Position numbers and translations under genes: made by a program. This document shows, one piece after another, positions 43,169 to 51,854 of a stretch of DNA of 64,000 nt; the first letter of the stretch is position 1, and each line of letters begins with the position of its first letter. This stretch comes from Rhodocyclales bacterium (GTDB lineage: Bacteria > Pseudomonadota > Gammaproteobacteria > Burkholderiales > Rhodocyclaceae), in contig JAQGMF010000003.1 of the NCBI GenBank assembly GCA_028292505.1, forward strand, positions 1 through 64,000. Direction: 5' to 3'. Below the pieces are notes generated by a model. It was given only the letters and a program-made list of their open reading frames with translations, had not been told where the DNA came from and searched no databases.

Positions 43169-44185
43169 CTAGCCATTGTGGAGCAGAGCTATGCGAATTG
43201 GTTCGTAAACGTTCCATCTGAAAATTATTCCCATCTCGCGTACCAGCTTTGCCATTGCGCCAGGAAATATCAGGATGAATGCAATGATGAGAAATATGGC
43301 AGAACGATCGGAATGCAAAGCCAAGCTCAAAAAAGAGAAAGGAAAATAAATCTGGTAGTATTCCGTCATAATAAAACGCATATTCGGTTTAGGAGTGGCA
43401 ATGACGATATTGCAGCCCCAGCACTTGCGCCTCAGCCACTCAGTGAATGCGTATATTGGTAAAAATATTACAAAAAGGCTGTCGCGGCTCAGGAGCAACA
43501 ACAGAAAGAAGCAAACTATCTCGAAGGGAAATACATACCATTCCCCTATGTGCGCCAGATTAGTTTCCCCAATTAATGCTCCTAGAGTTTTGCAACCGGC
43601 CCTACGATCATTTTCAACCTCCAAAATCTGGTGCCAGATTATCCCTCGCATGCCGAAGGCCGTGGACCAGCCAAGATATGCCAGCAGCCATGGGATCGGC
43701 ACTGATGCCAGAGGCATTCGTGTAGTCTCCAGCACTAGAGATACTGCCAATAGCCCCAAAAGAACATGCTCGCCAAGCGCAATTGCAATCACACCAAGAG
43801 CACCGCGCTCCTTTATCCGGATCGGTGGCACCGAATAAACCATAAATGTCATCCAGTTAGCCACAAGCAGGAGCAGGCTGACTGGATAGCGCTGAAGCAT
43901 CCAAGCGACAACTGCGTTGAGCAGCACCGATCCAGCAACAACAGCGCGTCTGGATGGCAGGCTCAACTCCATCATGGGCGTGGATTTACCTGCCAGCCTG
44001 TCCTGATCAAGATCCGTGAAATCATTGATGACGGAGGCCCATATTCCTGCTGCAGCGCCAGCCAACACCATTAGCCCTGTTGGTAAGATGAGCATGGAGA
44101 AGGGGATGCGACTCATCCAGGCAAAACCAAAAGCAACGGCTAAAGCGAGTGGGATTTTGTAATGCCACCATTGATGAGCTCGCAC
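43169..44185 (-). CDS. UbiA-family prenyltransferase
   Basis: A 338-residue polytopic membrane protein with eight to nine predicted helices. The first Asp-rich motif is NDFTDLDQDRLAGKSTP, and the second is EVENDRRAGCKTLG, with Glu in place of the first Asp. YSVPPIRIKERG lies between them, as in other UbiA members. UbiA enzymes transfer a prenyl chain to an aromatic or phospho-sugar acceptor. The N-terminus RAHQWWHYKIPLALAVA starts at a GTG (44185) and is preceded in frame by LHLAKRFWLLV, so the true start may be slightly upstream. It lies 38 bp after the stop of a toroid-like relic on the same strand. Confidence 0.82.
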   Translation of the reverse strand: MRAHQWWHYKIPLALAVAFGFAWMSRIPFSMLILPTGLMVLAGAAAGIWASVINDFTDLDQDRLAGKSTPMMELSLPSRRAVVAGSVLLNAVVAWMLQRYPVSLLLLVANWMTFMVYSVPPIRIKERGALGVIAIALGEHVLLGLLAVSLVLETTRMPLASVPIPWLLAYLGWSTAFGMRGIIWHQILEVENDRRAGCKTLGALIGETNLAHIGEWYVFPFEIVCFFLLLLLSRDSLFVIFLPIYAFTEWLRRKCWGCNIVIATPKPNMRFIMTEYYQIYFPFSFLSLALHSDRSAIFLIIAFILIFPGAMAKLVREMGIIFRWNVYEPIRIALLHNG

Positions 44186-44223
44186 GAGAAGCCAGAAGCG
44201 TTTTGCTAAGTGTAATATCGTGA

Positions 44224-44466
44224 TTATCCTTGTAAAATTCTGGATGCTCCGGAATCTTTATAATGCGCATCTAGGCCTTCGCCGAAATGACGAGCAAGAA
44301 ACTCCTGCGGCCGTCGACGCGAAAGAGCTTCGACTGCAAACACTGTGGTCAAGGCCTCTGATCCGTACCACGGGCTTCGGTTGAGTTTCCAAGCCCCCTC
44401 CAACCGACCGCCGAAGAATGTCCTTGACGGTGCAACCCAAGGACTTTTACTAAAACGACTTTGGCA
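44224..44466 (-). pseudogene. C-terminal remnant of a possible toroid (prenyltransferase/cyclase-like) protein
   Basis: An 80-codon stretch open in one minus-strand frame, without a start, ends at a TAA (44224-44226). It reads TFFGGRLEGAWKLNRSPWYG and then SEALTTVFAVEALSRRRPQE. The pattern W, WYGSEALTTVFAVEAL resembles toroid-repeat ends and is comparable to LWYGYDEDRAFVTACCLTSL in the fusion protein of this island. A stop codon at 44467-44469 and frame breaks upstream indicate decay. Its place directly before UbiA suggests that a toroid-UbiA operon once existed on this strand. The family assignment is tentative. Confidence 0.4.
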
Positions 44467-44666
44467 CTAAGTCTGGGGGCACCTCGCACTTGGGCCACAT
44501 GGCGAGTAACAAAGTACAAACGAGTTGGGTAATCCGCGCAAAACTGCTGACTGGATATGCACGAATCCGGCGCTCGCAACGTCTGCGTGCTAATTGAAGA
44601 TACTTGCCGCTGGTTCCGCAGGATCGAAAGGCAGGCAGTCGAAACCAAATTCGACTCTAGTAAGCT

Positions 44667-45878
44667 TCATTTCAGCTCCCACCGGTGGGGAATTCGTGCC
44701 ACTCCAACCTCCTTTCCAGCATGTCTAACTGTGAAAGGTGCTGCGCCCTCGCAAGTGTGGTAGACCAAAGGACTGCAGTCATCCATTAACGCCACTGTAA
44801 ATGAATACTGTCCAGATAACAGAGACAGGTGGTCGATAATGAAGGTGATGCCGTAAGAATTGCCGCCAAGAGGATGAAGCCCGGTTGCCATTCCTTCCAT
44901 CTTGGTGCTGATACCATAGCACCAGACTGCATCGTTACGTACGATAAGTAGCCCCACATGGACTCCGTCTCGCCAGGCGGCTTCGTTTAGCTCGGCGACG
45001 ATCCTAAGTTCCAGGCGGTTGCCAGTCTCTATCCCGCCGTTCCGAACATCTCCGCCCAGTGAGAATTCCCGAAGATAGTTATCGGCGGCATGCTTCTGCT
45101 GATCGTGAAGTGTGACTCCTTCAGGCGAAGTAGAAGAATCAGTGAAAGATGCGTCTTTTTCGCGTTCATGATCTTGGTATGCTTTCAGAACGCTTTGGGT
45201 GTCTCCCAGCATTCTGGAATGGCCTCCCTCCATCCATAGCGATCTTTCACAGACCTCTCCCACGGCGAACAAGTCGTGGGAACAGAACACCAGAGCGCAA
45301 CCCGTTTCCCGCAATGCCATGATTCTGCGCATGCACTTGAAGCGGAAATGCTGGTCCCCAACCGACAAGTGCTCGTCGACAATGAGAATGTCCGGATCGA
45401 TGGCGGTGGCGACTGAAAACCCTAAACGCAGGTGCATACCCGAGGAGTAGGTCCGTAACGGCCGTTCAATGAAGTGGCCGAGTTCGGAAAATTCCACGAT
45501 TCGAGGAAGGATATATTCGGTCTCTGCCGGCGACAGCCCAAGGACGGCACAGCCGATCCGAATGTTTTCCAGGCCGGAAAGGTCAGGATGGAATCCGGCG
45601 CCGAGCTGAAGGATGGCGCCGACACGGCCGGACCGATCGACACGGCCGCTGCTGGGCGTCAAAGCCCCGGCGAGCAATTTTAACAGGGTCGATTTGCCGG
45701 CACCATTTTCACCGATGATGCCGATCGAACCGCTGGCAAGGACTTCGAAGCTCACGTCGCGGACCGCCCAAAACGTTTCCGCGTAGCGCCTCCGTAAAAA
45801 CAGCTCCTTTAGACTGTCGATCGGAGCGCGGTAAAGTTGGTATTCCTTGCTCAAGGATTCCGCGCGAATGCTAAACAT
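44667..45878 (-). CDS. wzt: O-antigen/polysaccharide ABC exporter ATPase, Wzt-like, with C-terminal substrate-binding domain
   Basis: A 403-residue cytoplasmic ATPase. The nucleotide-binding domain (about 1-240) has GIIGENGAGKSTLLKLLAGA, signature TYSSGMHLRLGFS and Walker B ILIVDEHLSVGD. The C-terminal domain (about 265-390) is beta-rich (LELRIVAELNEAAWRDGVHV) and corresponds to the Wzt C-terminal module that recognises the modified end of the finished glycan. It is 2 bp after the permease gene. This pairing indicates ABC-dependent export of a completed undecaprenyl-linked polysaccharide. Confidence 0.9.
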   Translation of the reverse strand: MFSIRAESLSKEYQLYRAPIDSLKELFLRRRYAETFWAVRDVSFEVLASGSIGIIGENGAGKSTLLKLLAGALTPSSGRVDRSGRVGAILQLGAGFHPDLSGLENIRIGCAVLGLSPAETEYILPRIVEFSELGHFIERPLRTYSSGMHLRLGFSVATAIDPDILIVDEHLSVGDQHFRFKCMRRIMALRETGCALVFCSHDLFAVGEVCERSLWMEGGHSRMLGDTQSVLKAYQDHEREKDASFTDSSTSPEGVTLHDQQKHAADNYLREFSLGGDVRNGGIETGNRLELRIVAELNEAAWRDGVHVGLLIVRNDAVWCYGISTKMEGMATGLHPLGGNSYGITFIIDHLSLLSGQYSFTVALMDDCSPLVYHTCEGAAPFTVRHAGKEVGVARIPHRWELK

Positions 45879-45880
45879 GT

Positions 45881-46720
45881 CTACAGGAAGTCCTTTGCAC
45901 GCTCAATAGACTTCTTGAAGAACCAAATACCGATTGCGGCCGACGCGAACGCCCAGGCCGCGACGATAATGGGCAATCTCCAATCGACATGCCCATGCAA
46001 AACGATACCGCGGTACAACTCCACCAGATGATGCATAGGGTTGAAAGCCAGGGTCCACGTCAGGGCATTCGGTAACGCAGCGGGGCTGTAGAAGATAGGT
46101 GTTAGAAACATCCAGGCCGTGGTAACGAAACCAAGTACTTCTGCGATGTCGGCGACGAATATGGAAAGAATACTCACCACCCAAACAAAGCCTGCGGTGA
46201 ACAAAATTCGCAGCAGAATGGCTCCCGGCAAGGCAAGGATAAGCCATCCCGCCTGATTTCCATGCAACGCAGCGGCCAAGGAAAGCAATGCCATACCGAT
46301 GACCTCGGCGGCCGACGCACTAAGGATTTTTGCAGCGGCCAACACCTCCCCTGGAAATTGTTCGCGGTCGAGCAGCGAGCGGTCCTCGCGTAGCGAAGTA
46401 CAGGCGCGGTGCAGCCCGTCGGCAAAGGCCTGAAAAGGCAACAAACCGGCCAGCATGTTGAGGGCGAAATTCCATGCTTCAGCCTCGGTCTGTCCAGCAC
46501 GCAATATGAAGCCGAATACGGTCAAATAGATTGCCAACATCGCAAGCGGATGTAATACCGTCCAAAATGAACCGAAAAACGTGTTTGCGTACCGCTTGCG
46601 GATTTCACGACGCGTCAGGGCAAGCAAGGGATACCAGTAACGATGGAGTTCGCTCTTTGCACGAGAGCGGGCGTCGGGCGCCGCAGGGAGACGACTATTT
46701 TTCCGAGGCCAATTGTTCAT
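45881..46720 (-). CDS. wzm: Polysaccharide ABC exporter permease, Wzm-like
   Basis: A 279-residue permease of the ABC-2 type with six membrane helices. LLALTRREIRKRYANTFFGS followed by FWTVLHPLAMLAIYLTVFGF is the family N-terminus, and YSPAALPNALTWTLAFNPMH is the conserved loop before the last helices. The frame is open from 46921, but the start at 46720 (MNNWPRKNSRLPAAP) is preferred because the extension only shadows the upstream gene. It overlaps the GT4 gene end by 26 bp. Confidence 0.9.
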   Translation of the reverse strand: MNNWPRKNSRLPAAPDARSRAKSELHRYWYPLLALTRREIRKRYANTFFGSFWTVLHPLAMLAIYLTVFGFILRAGQTEAEAWNFALNMLAGLLPFQAFADGLHRACTSLREDRSLLDREQFPGEVLAAAKILSASAAEVIGMALLSLAAALHGNQAGWLILALPGAILLRILFTAGFVWVVSILSIFVADIAEVLGFVTTAWMFLTPIFYSPAALPNALTWTLAFNPMHHLVELYRGIVLHGHVDWRLPIIVAAWAFASAAIGIWFFKKSIERAKDFL

Positions 46721-47810
46721 ACAAATCAACGTAAGCTTTCGCCATCTTATCGCCGGTGAAAAACTGATGATATCGCTCTTCGGCACGGCGGCCCATTTCT
46801 GCAGCAAGCTTCGGATTGTCCAAAAGATATTGCAACGCCTGGCGCAATTCGGCAGGGGCATTTGGCGGGACAACGAGGCCGGTTTCGCCGGAAATATTGA
46901 CAAAACTAGTACCGGTACCAATCTCGCTTGAGATCATGGGCCTGCCGTACATGGCCCCCTCCAATAAAGAAACGCCAAATGCCTCCGAACGCAGGTGCGA
47001 GGGAAATACCACCCCATAGCATAAAGTGAGGAGGGCGACTTTATCTTCATTCGAAAGGTGGCCTAAAAAATGTACATTCTGTTTCCCGAAGCCACTTGCT
47101 TGCTTTTTTAATTCCTTTTCGATTGGTCCCGAGCCAACGATGACAACAACGATGTCTGTTCCGCGTATGGCTTCGAGCAATATATGAAGTCCCTTGTAGT
47201 AACGCAGGACGCCAACGAAGAGGAAAAACTTAGCTCCAAATTTAGGGTGCCAATATTTCAGCCTGGCCTCCGTGGCTTTCGGATAGCTTTCCTTGTCCAA
47301 GCCGATTGGAATCACACTAACTTTATCGGGGTATGCTTTTAACACTTCGCTGGTAGAAAGATAGTTTGGCGATGTTGCGACAATGTGGTCGACGCTTGAG
47401 AGAAATTTTCTTTTAAGGGGGCGATAGAGTTGAAGCAAATATTTTTGCCTAATGATGTCTGAGTGATAAGTGACAAGGGTGGCTTTTTTAATTCTTGTCG
47501 CAAAATGTACAAAATCCATAAACGGCCATGGAAAATGGTAATGAATTACATCTGCATTTTTCGCAAGTTCGCTGAAACGCGAAAATGCGGCAATTGAAAA
47601 TCCTGTTGAAGCAATCTGGGCGGTCAGCTTAACCCGATGTGCAAAATAACCTTCAATCTCGATGGTTTTCGGCAGGGGTTTCGATGACAGGTATAGAACC
47701 TCGGCCTTAATCCCTAACTTGCAAGAGCCTTTGGCGATCTCGTTAATAACCTGTTCAGTGCCACCCATTGAGTCCGGAAAAGATGTCTTAAAGAAATGCA
47801 AAACCCGCAT
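46695..47810 (-). CDS. Glycosyltransferase family 4
   Basis: A 371-residue GT-B enzyme: RVLHFFKTSFPDSMGGTEQV at the N-terminus, FFLFVGVLRYYKGLHILLEA at the hinge, and SEAFGVSLLEGAMYGRPMIS in the donor site with the EX7E pattern. Codon and base usage is clearly more A+T-rich than in the flanking core genes. The ATG at 47810 is chosen over an upstream frame start at 47870, which overlaps the previous gene. It is part of the exporter operon. Confidence 0.9.
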   Translation of the reverse strand: MRVLHFFKTSFPDSMGGTEQVINEIAKGSCKLGIKAEVLYLSSKPLPKTIEIEGYFAHRVKLTAQIASTGFSIAAFSRFSELAKNADVIHYHFPWPFMDFVHFATRIKKATLVTYHSDIIRQKYLLQLYRPLKRKFLSSVDHIVATSPNYLSTSEVLKAYPDKVSVIPIGLDKESYPKATEARLKYWHPKFGAKFFLFVGVLRYYKGLHILLEAIRGTDIVVVIVGSGPIEKELKKQASGFGKQNVHFLGHLSNEDKVALLTLCYGVVFPSHLRSEAFGVSLLEGAMYGRPMISSEIGTGTSFVNISGETGLVVPPNAPAELRQALQYLLDNPKLAAEMGRRAEERYHQFFTGDKMAKAYVDLYEQLASEK

Positions 47811-47829
47811 AGACGGTTCAATTCCGAGG

Positions 47830-48570
47830 TTATAATATCGATTTAAACCAAACAGCGTAAGGCTGGGCAAGCCACCATTTTAGCGGCGCATGCCCATAAT
47901 ATCGACGCACAGTGGCTATGGCTTCCCGATAATGATCACGGCGCCGCGTATTGGTTTTTGTGCTGGCGTGTTCACGATTGACCGCAACAAAATCATCGAA
48001 AAAAAGTAACGGACCGATCTGTTTGTAAAGCCGCCACCACAAGTCGTAATCCATGCACATCTGCATCTGTGAATCAACGCCACCAACCGCCTCCCAAGCA
48101 TTTCGTCGAATTAGCGTGCCAGGTTGGGAAATAATACAACGCAATGCGAGACGATGTTCGTCGAATGCTTCAACCCAGGCTGGACGACGACCTTCGGATT
48201 TCTGCCGCATATTCCAGGTTCGACCATAGATGGCAGATGCATCAGGGTTCTTGTCGAGTTCGGAAACCATTTTCAGCAGCCCATTAGGCAGATAAAAATC
48301 GTCACTATTAAGCCAACAAACATAAGGTGCACGCCCATTGGCAATGCCTTCATTGATTGCTGCTGCCTGCCCTTCGTCGGAATAGCTGCGCCATCCCGCG
48401 AGCTTATTCGCCCACTTGTTTATAATGGCAAGTGAATTGTCAGACGATCCAGCATCCAGTACGAATACCTCGACTAGAATTTCTTGCGAAAAAATGGACG
48501 CAAGTGCTTCATTTAGAAATCGCCCTTGGTTGAATGACGGAATGGCAATGGTTATCAAAGGCGATGGCAT
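47830..48570 (-). CDS. Glycosyltransferase family 2
   Basis: A 246-residue GT-A enzyme: ITIAIPSFNQGRFLNEALAS (UDP-sugar region), VLDAGSSDNSL, and VCWLNSDDFYLPNGLL carrying the metal-binding DxD-like acidic pair. The ATG at 48570 leaves a 2-bp gap to the previous stop, and a TTG at 48582 is possible but overlaps. It is A+T-rich like its neighbours. It likely adds a sugar to the exported glycan. Confidence 0.88.
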   Translation of the reverse strand: MPSPLITIAIPSFNQGRFLNEALASIFSQEILVEVFVLDAGSSDNSLAIINKWANKLAGWRSYSDEGQAAAINEGIANGRAPYVCWLNSDDFYLPNGLLKMVSELDKNPDASAIYGRTWNMRQKSEGRRPAWVEAFDEHRLALRCIISQPGTLIRRNAWEAVGGVDSQMQMCMDYDLWWRLYKQIGPLLFFDDFVAVNREHASTKTNTRRRDHYREAIATVRRYYGHAPLKWWLAQPYAVWFKSIL

Positions 48571-48572
48571 AC

Positions 48573-51272
48573 CTATTTGCAATCAGACACCATGCACGAT
48601 GGGATACCAGAGGCTTCAAACTTAAATTTCCCCCTCTGAAAACATTTTCGAATCCGGTAGAAATAGTCGGCCCACAAATGCCGCAGCAAAAATGGAAAGA
48701 GGGCTTTCCTGATTTCGTGGTGGGTTGGGACTCTGCCGAACAGGCGCGCACGTATCAGATCCATTTCCCCATGGCCAATATCGGTTATCACGGCGGAAGT
48801 TTTTTGATATTTATGAATTCGGAATGCACCAAGAAATCTTGGGATATGTGCGAATCTTGCACCGGCCTCCCGGAAACGTATCAGCAAGTCCCAATCCATG
48901 GCGAATTTGAATTTTTCATCTACGCGCCCACCAATTTTTTCCCACACCCGTCGGCGCCAGAACAGTGTCTCCTGTGGAATATAATCAGCCCATGACAGAA
49001 CCTTGGGGTCGTGTCCAGGCAGTATCCATCTGCCTATATTAAAATCATTTTCGTCAATAAGCAGGCGATTGCCATAAACGACATCCACGTCAGGGTGCCG
49101 GTTAAAATATTCGATAACCGCGTGAATGGTTCCCGGCAGAAGAATGTCATCGGAGTTTATCCAGGCCATGACCTCACCAGTACAGCGACTGAATCCTAGG
49201 TTAATTGCATTCGATTGGCCATGGTCCGCCTTTGATTCCCATCCACTAAGTCTATCTTGGTAAGAACGTAGAATGTCGCCAGTTCCATCTTCAGAGCCAC
49301 CATCCTGAACGAAATATTCCAGATTGGGATACTGCTGGCCGAGAACGCTTTCAATGGTGCGTCCAATGTAGTCTCCTTGCCCGAAAGATGGGGTCACGAT
49401 GGAGACCTTGGGCGTTTGGAGCAGCAAGGGCTGCCTACGGTAATGCGTCGGTAAATATATGGAGCGGGGCGGGTGTTGATAAAGATTTCCAAGCCGAGGT
49501 CGCATTCTATCTATAAAAGCATGTTTTATTCGGCTGATTAATCTCTGGCCCCCAAGAAGAACTCGTAATGGGTATCTGAAAACTCTTAAAGCGGTTCGGT
49601 AGGCCGAGATAGCATTGGAAAGCTCTCTGATGATCATTTCTTTTTCTTCAAGTTGCCCTGAGGCAGCTGCTAACTCACGGTTGAATGCCTCAAGCCGCTG
49701 CCGATGCGATTCCAACTGATCAATCACGTTGAGTCTAGCCACACAGGCGTCTTCTGCACGTAGCCAGTGAACTTGTAAGTCTTGTATTACCTGTTGCCTG
49801 GCATCAAGTTCCCGCTGTAGGTTATCGATGCGCTGACTTTGGGCAATGCATATTCTTTCGTCCTTTTGCACACGCGTTTGCAAGGTGCGTACTTCTTCCA
49901 TTAGGCAGTGGATGGTTAATGGCTCTAATAACGCACCAACAGCGGGTCCGGGAGTTCTGATGCAGTGCGCAGGAGACTGATGCTTCGATTGCAGCGAGGC
50001 TTTGGTCAACCTATTTGATTGAATCAGCTCATCGTAGAGCCCTATATGACGAACAGCCTGAAGCAAAGATGAAAATTGTTCGCTCACCATAGCGCGGCCG
50101 CGCTGCCCCATTTCCGTACGTTTTTGTGCATCATCCACAAGGCTAAGCAATGCCTCGGCAAATTTCCGCTCATCTCCTGCCGGTACCAACCGGCCGTTAA
50201 CTTCATCATGAAGGATGTCTGGAATGCCCCCTATCGAGTATGCAACCGTAGGCGTTCCACAACAGAGGGCCTCCAGTAGCATATTGGGCAGGTTGTCTTC
50301 GAGCGATGGAAGAACAAATAAGTCGCTCGCTGCAAACGCTAATGCCATCCGCTCCTCTTGCGGGATCCGACCCAATTGAATTAAAGGAATATCGTTGAAG
50401 GCCTCACCAGCGGGCGGCTCCCCAACCCACAATACACGGGCACCAGCATTGATAAAACGCGGATCCTGAGTGGCTTCGCCAAGCACACGCGCGAGAGACT
50501 CGAAACCTTTGCGCTTTTCCTTTGTTTGATCTGCTCCAAACAAAATATAGGTTCCATCAAGTACCAATCCCAAGGCTGCACGAGCTTCGGTTCGGGAACG
50601 GGGTGCAAAAATATCGACGTCGACGCCGTTGGGGATGTATTCAATGCGAGCTTTGTCGCCTAACATCGCGCTTAACTGGGCCTGTTCGGCGATCCAGTGA
50701 GAGGGCGCTATCACCGTCAGGCAAGTCGCATCGATTAGCTCAATTTGGTCACGCAACGCAGCGGCCGGAAAATCAAAATGGTCGCAACGAAGTTGGGGGC
50801 AGTTAGTGCAGTTGTCCTGGAATTTCGAACACCCCGCCGGGAAATGACAACCGCCGGTTAATGGCCTGAGATCGTGCAATGTCCACACCATGGGCTTGCC
50901 CAGTGCCATCAATCGCTGTATATCAGCGGGCGTCTGCATGGATGCGATCCAGTGCAGATGAATGATATCCGCAGCCTCAATCATTGGATGGCAACAAAGA
51001 TCCGGCCCGGCTAGTGAGATAGAGAAGTATGTATTGCTGATATCGGTTCGATTTTGAGCGGAAAAAACGCGCTGAACGAGATCAATATTCTGGACCAACT
51101 CCGTGTCCGCTACTGGTGACGCGACTAACTCGACTGAGGGATCGAAGGTTCGCTTCTGCTGTACAAGCAGGCGTGAATCCACACCGTGTCGTAGGAGGAA
51201 TTGATGTAATCGATAGCAGGAACGCGCTGCCCCTCCACTTGTATCGCTTGCATTAATATGAACTACATTCAT
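48573..51272 (-). CDS. Bifunctional glycosyltransferase: GT4 domain, coiled coil, GT2 domain
   Basis: An 899-residue cytoplasmic protein. Residues about 1-420 are a GT4 domain (HINASDTSGGAARSCYRLHQ, WTLHDLRPLTGGCHFPAGCS, FVLPSLEDNLPNMLLEALCC). Residues about 445-560 form a heptad-rich coiled coil (LQRELDARQQVIQDLQVHWL). Residues about 625-860 are a GT2 domain (VSIVTPSFGQGDYIGRTIES, WINSDDILLPGTIHAVIEYF). Such two-catalytic-site proteins make disaccharide steps, and the coiled coil may set chain length or bridge domains. It heads the minus-strand exporter operon. Confidence 0.9.
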   Translation of the reverse strand: MNVVHINASDTSGGAARSCYRLHQFLLRHGVDSRLLVQQKRTFDPSVELVASPVADTELVQNIDLVQRVFSAQNRTDISNTYFSISLAGPDLCCHPMIEAADIIHLHWIASMQTPADIQRLMALGKPMVWTLHDLRPLTGGCHFPAGCSKFQDNCTNCPQLRCDHFDFPAAALRDQIELIDATCLTVIAPSHWIAEQAQLSAMLGDKARIEYIPNGVDVDIFAPRSRTEARAALGLVLDGTYILFGADQTKEKRKGFESLARVLGEATQDPRFINAGARVLWVGEPPAGEAFNDIPLIQLGRIPQEERMALAFAASDLFVLPSLEDNLPNMLLEALCCGTPTVAYSIGGIPDILHDEVNGRLVPAGDERKFAEALLSLVDDAQKRTEMGQRGRAMVSEQFSSLLQAVRHIGLYDELIQSNRLTKASLQSKHQSPAHCIRTPGPAVGALLEPLTIHCLMEEVRTLQTRVQKDERICIAQSQRIDNLQRELDARQQVIQDLQVHWLRAEDACVARLNVIDQLESHRQRLEAFNRELAAASGQLEEKEMIIRELSNAISAYRTALRVFRYPLRVLLGGQRLISRIKHAFIDRMRPRLGNLYQHPPRSIYLPTHYRRQPLLLQTPKVSIVTPSFGQGDYIGRTIESVLGQQYPNLEYFVQDGGSEDGTGDILRSYQDRLSGWESKADHGQSNAINLGFSRCTGEVMAWINSDDILLPGTIHAVIEYFNRHPDVDVVYGNRLLIDENDFNIGRWILPGHDPKVLSWADYIPQETLFWRRRVWEKIGGRVDEKFKFAMDWDLLIRFREAGARFAHIPRFLGAFRIHKYQKTSAVITDIGHGEMDLIRARLFGRVPTHHEIRKALFPFLLRHLWADYFYRIRKCFQRGKFKFEASGIPSCMVSDCK

Positions 51273-51544
51273 TCTCCATGCCTCCTGGCAAGCAGAAAAA
51301 ATGCCGTAAGCAAGACTTTGCCCATGAAAAACTTCATGCGCAGCGACTCATAATCCAGATTTTTCGAGGTGTTTTAATTTGTGCTATCAAACGCCGGATC
51401 ACTTGGGCAGAAATACTTAGTGCATCTTATCTGCATTTATGAGTGTCCGTCGCATTTGATATCGAGCGGATCGGCGGCTGGGGTAAGCTGGCCAAAGCAT
51501 GAGAATACGCGAACTGCCTCAGATATGTCCGTTCGAAGTAATGG

Positions 51545-51835
51545 TTAGGTTGCACGATGAAGCACCAAACCGCCTTTGAGTAGAAGCCGCTCGACTCTAG
51601 AAAAGCCAGCACTAGTTAAGGCATCGTATTGCTCTTGGACGGTCATGTACAACTGATCGTTCTTCATTCCACCTTCTTCGAAGAAGTGATCGCAGACTAA
51701 GTACGCGCCACCTGGGACAAGCAACTCTCTGGCTTTAGCATGAAGCTCACCCGCATAGTGCTTGTGACGCAACTTGTGAACCGCCTGATTGGTGACGACG
51801 GCTTCAAACGCTCCGAGACCCTGCGGCCACCCCGG
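51545..51835 (-). pseudogene. C-terminal fragment of a SAM-dependent methyltransferase
   Basis: The frame reads GLGAFEAVVTNQAVHKLRHK, then ELLVPGGAYLVCDHFF, and ends YDALTSAGFSRVERLLLKGG followed by LVLHRAT. This is the last third of a class I methyltransferase. Nothing upstream supplies the SAM-binding glycine motif: the sequence runs directly into the MFS gene end. The join is probably the right edge of the island or a deletion scar. Confidence 0.75.
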
Positions 51836-51854
51836 GCTGCCCGGCGGCCGCCAC

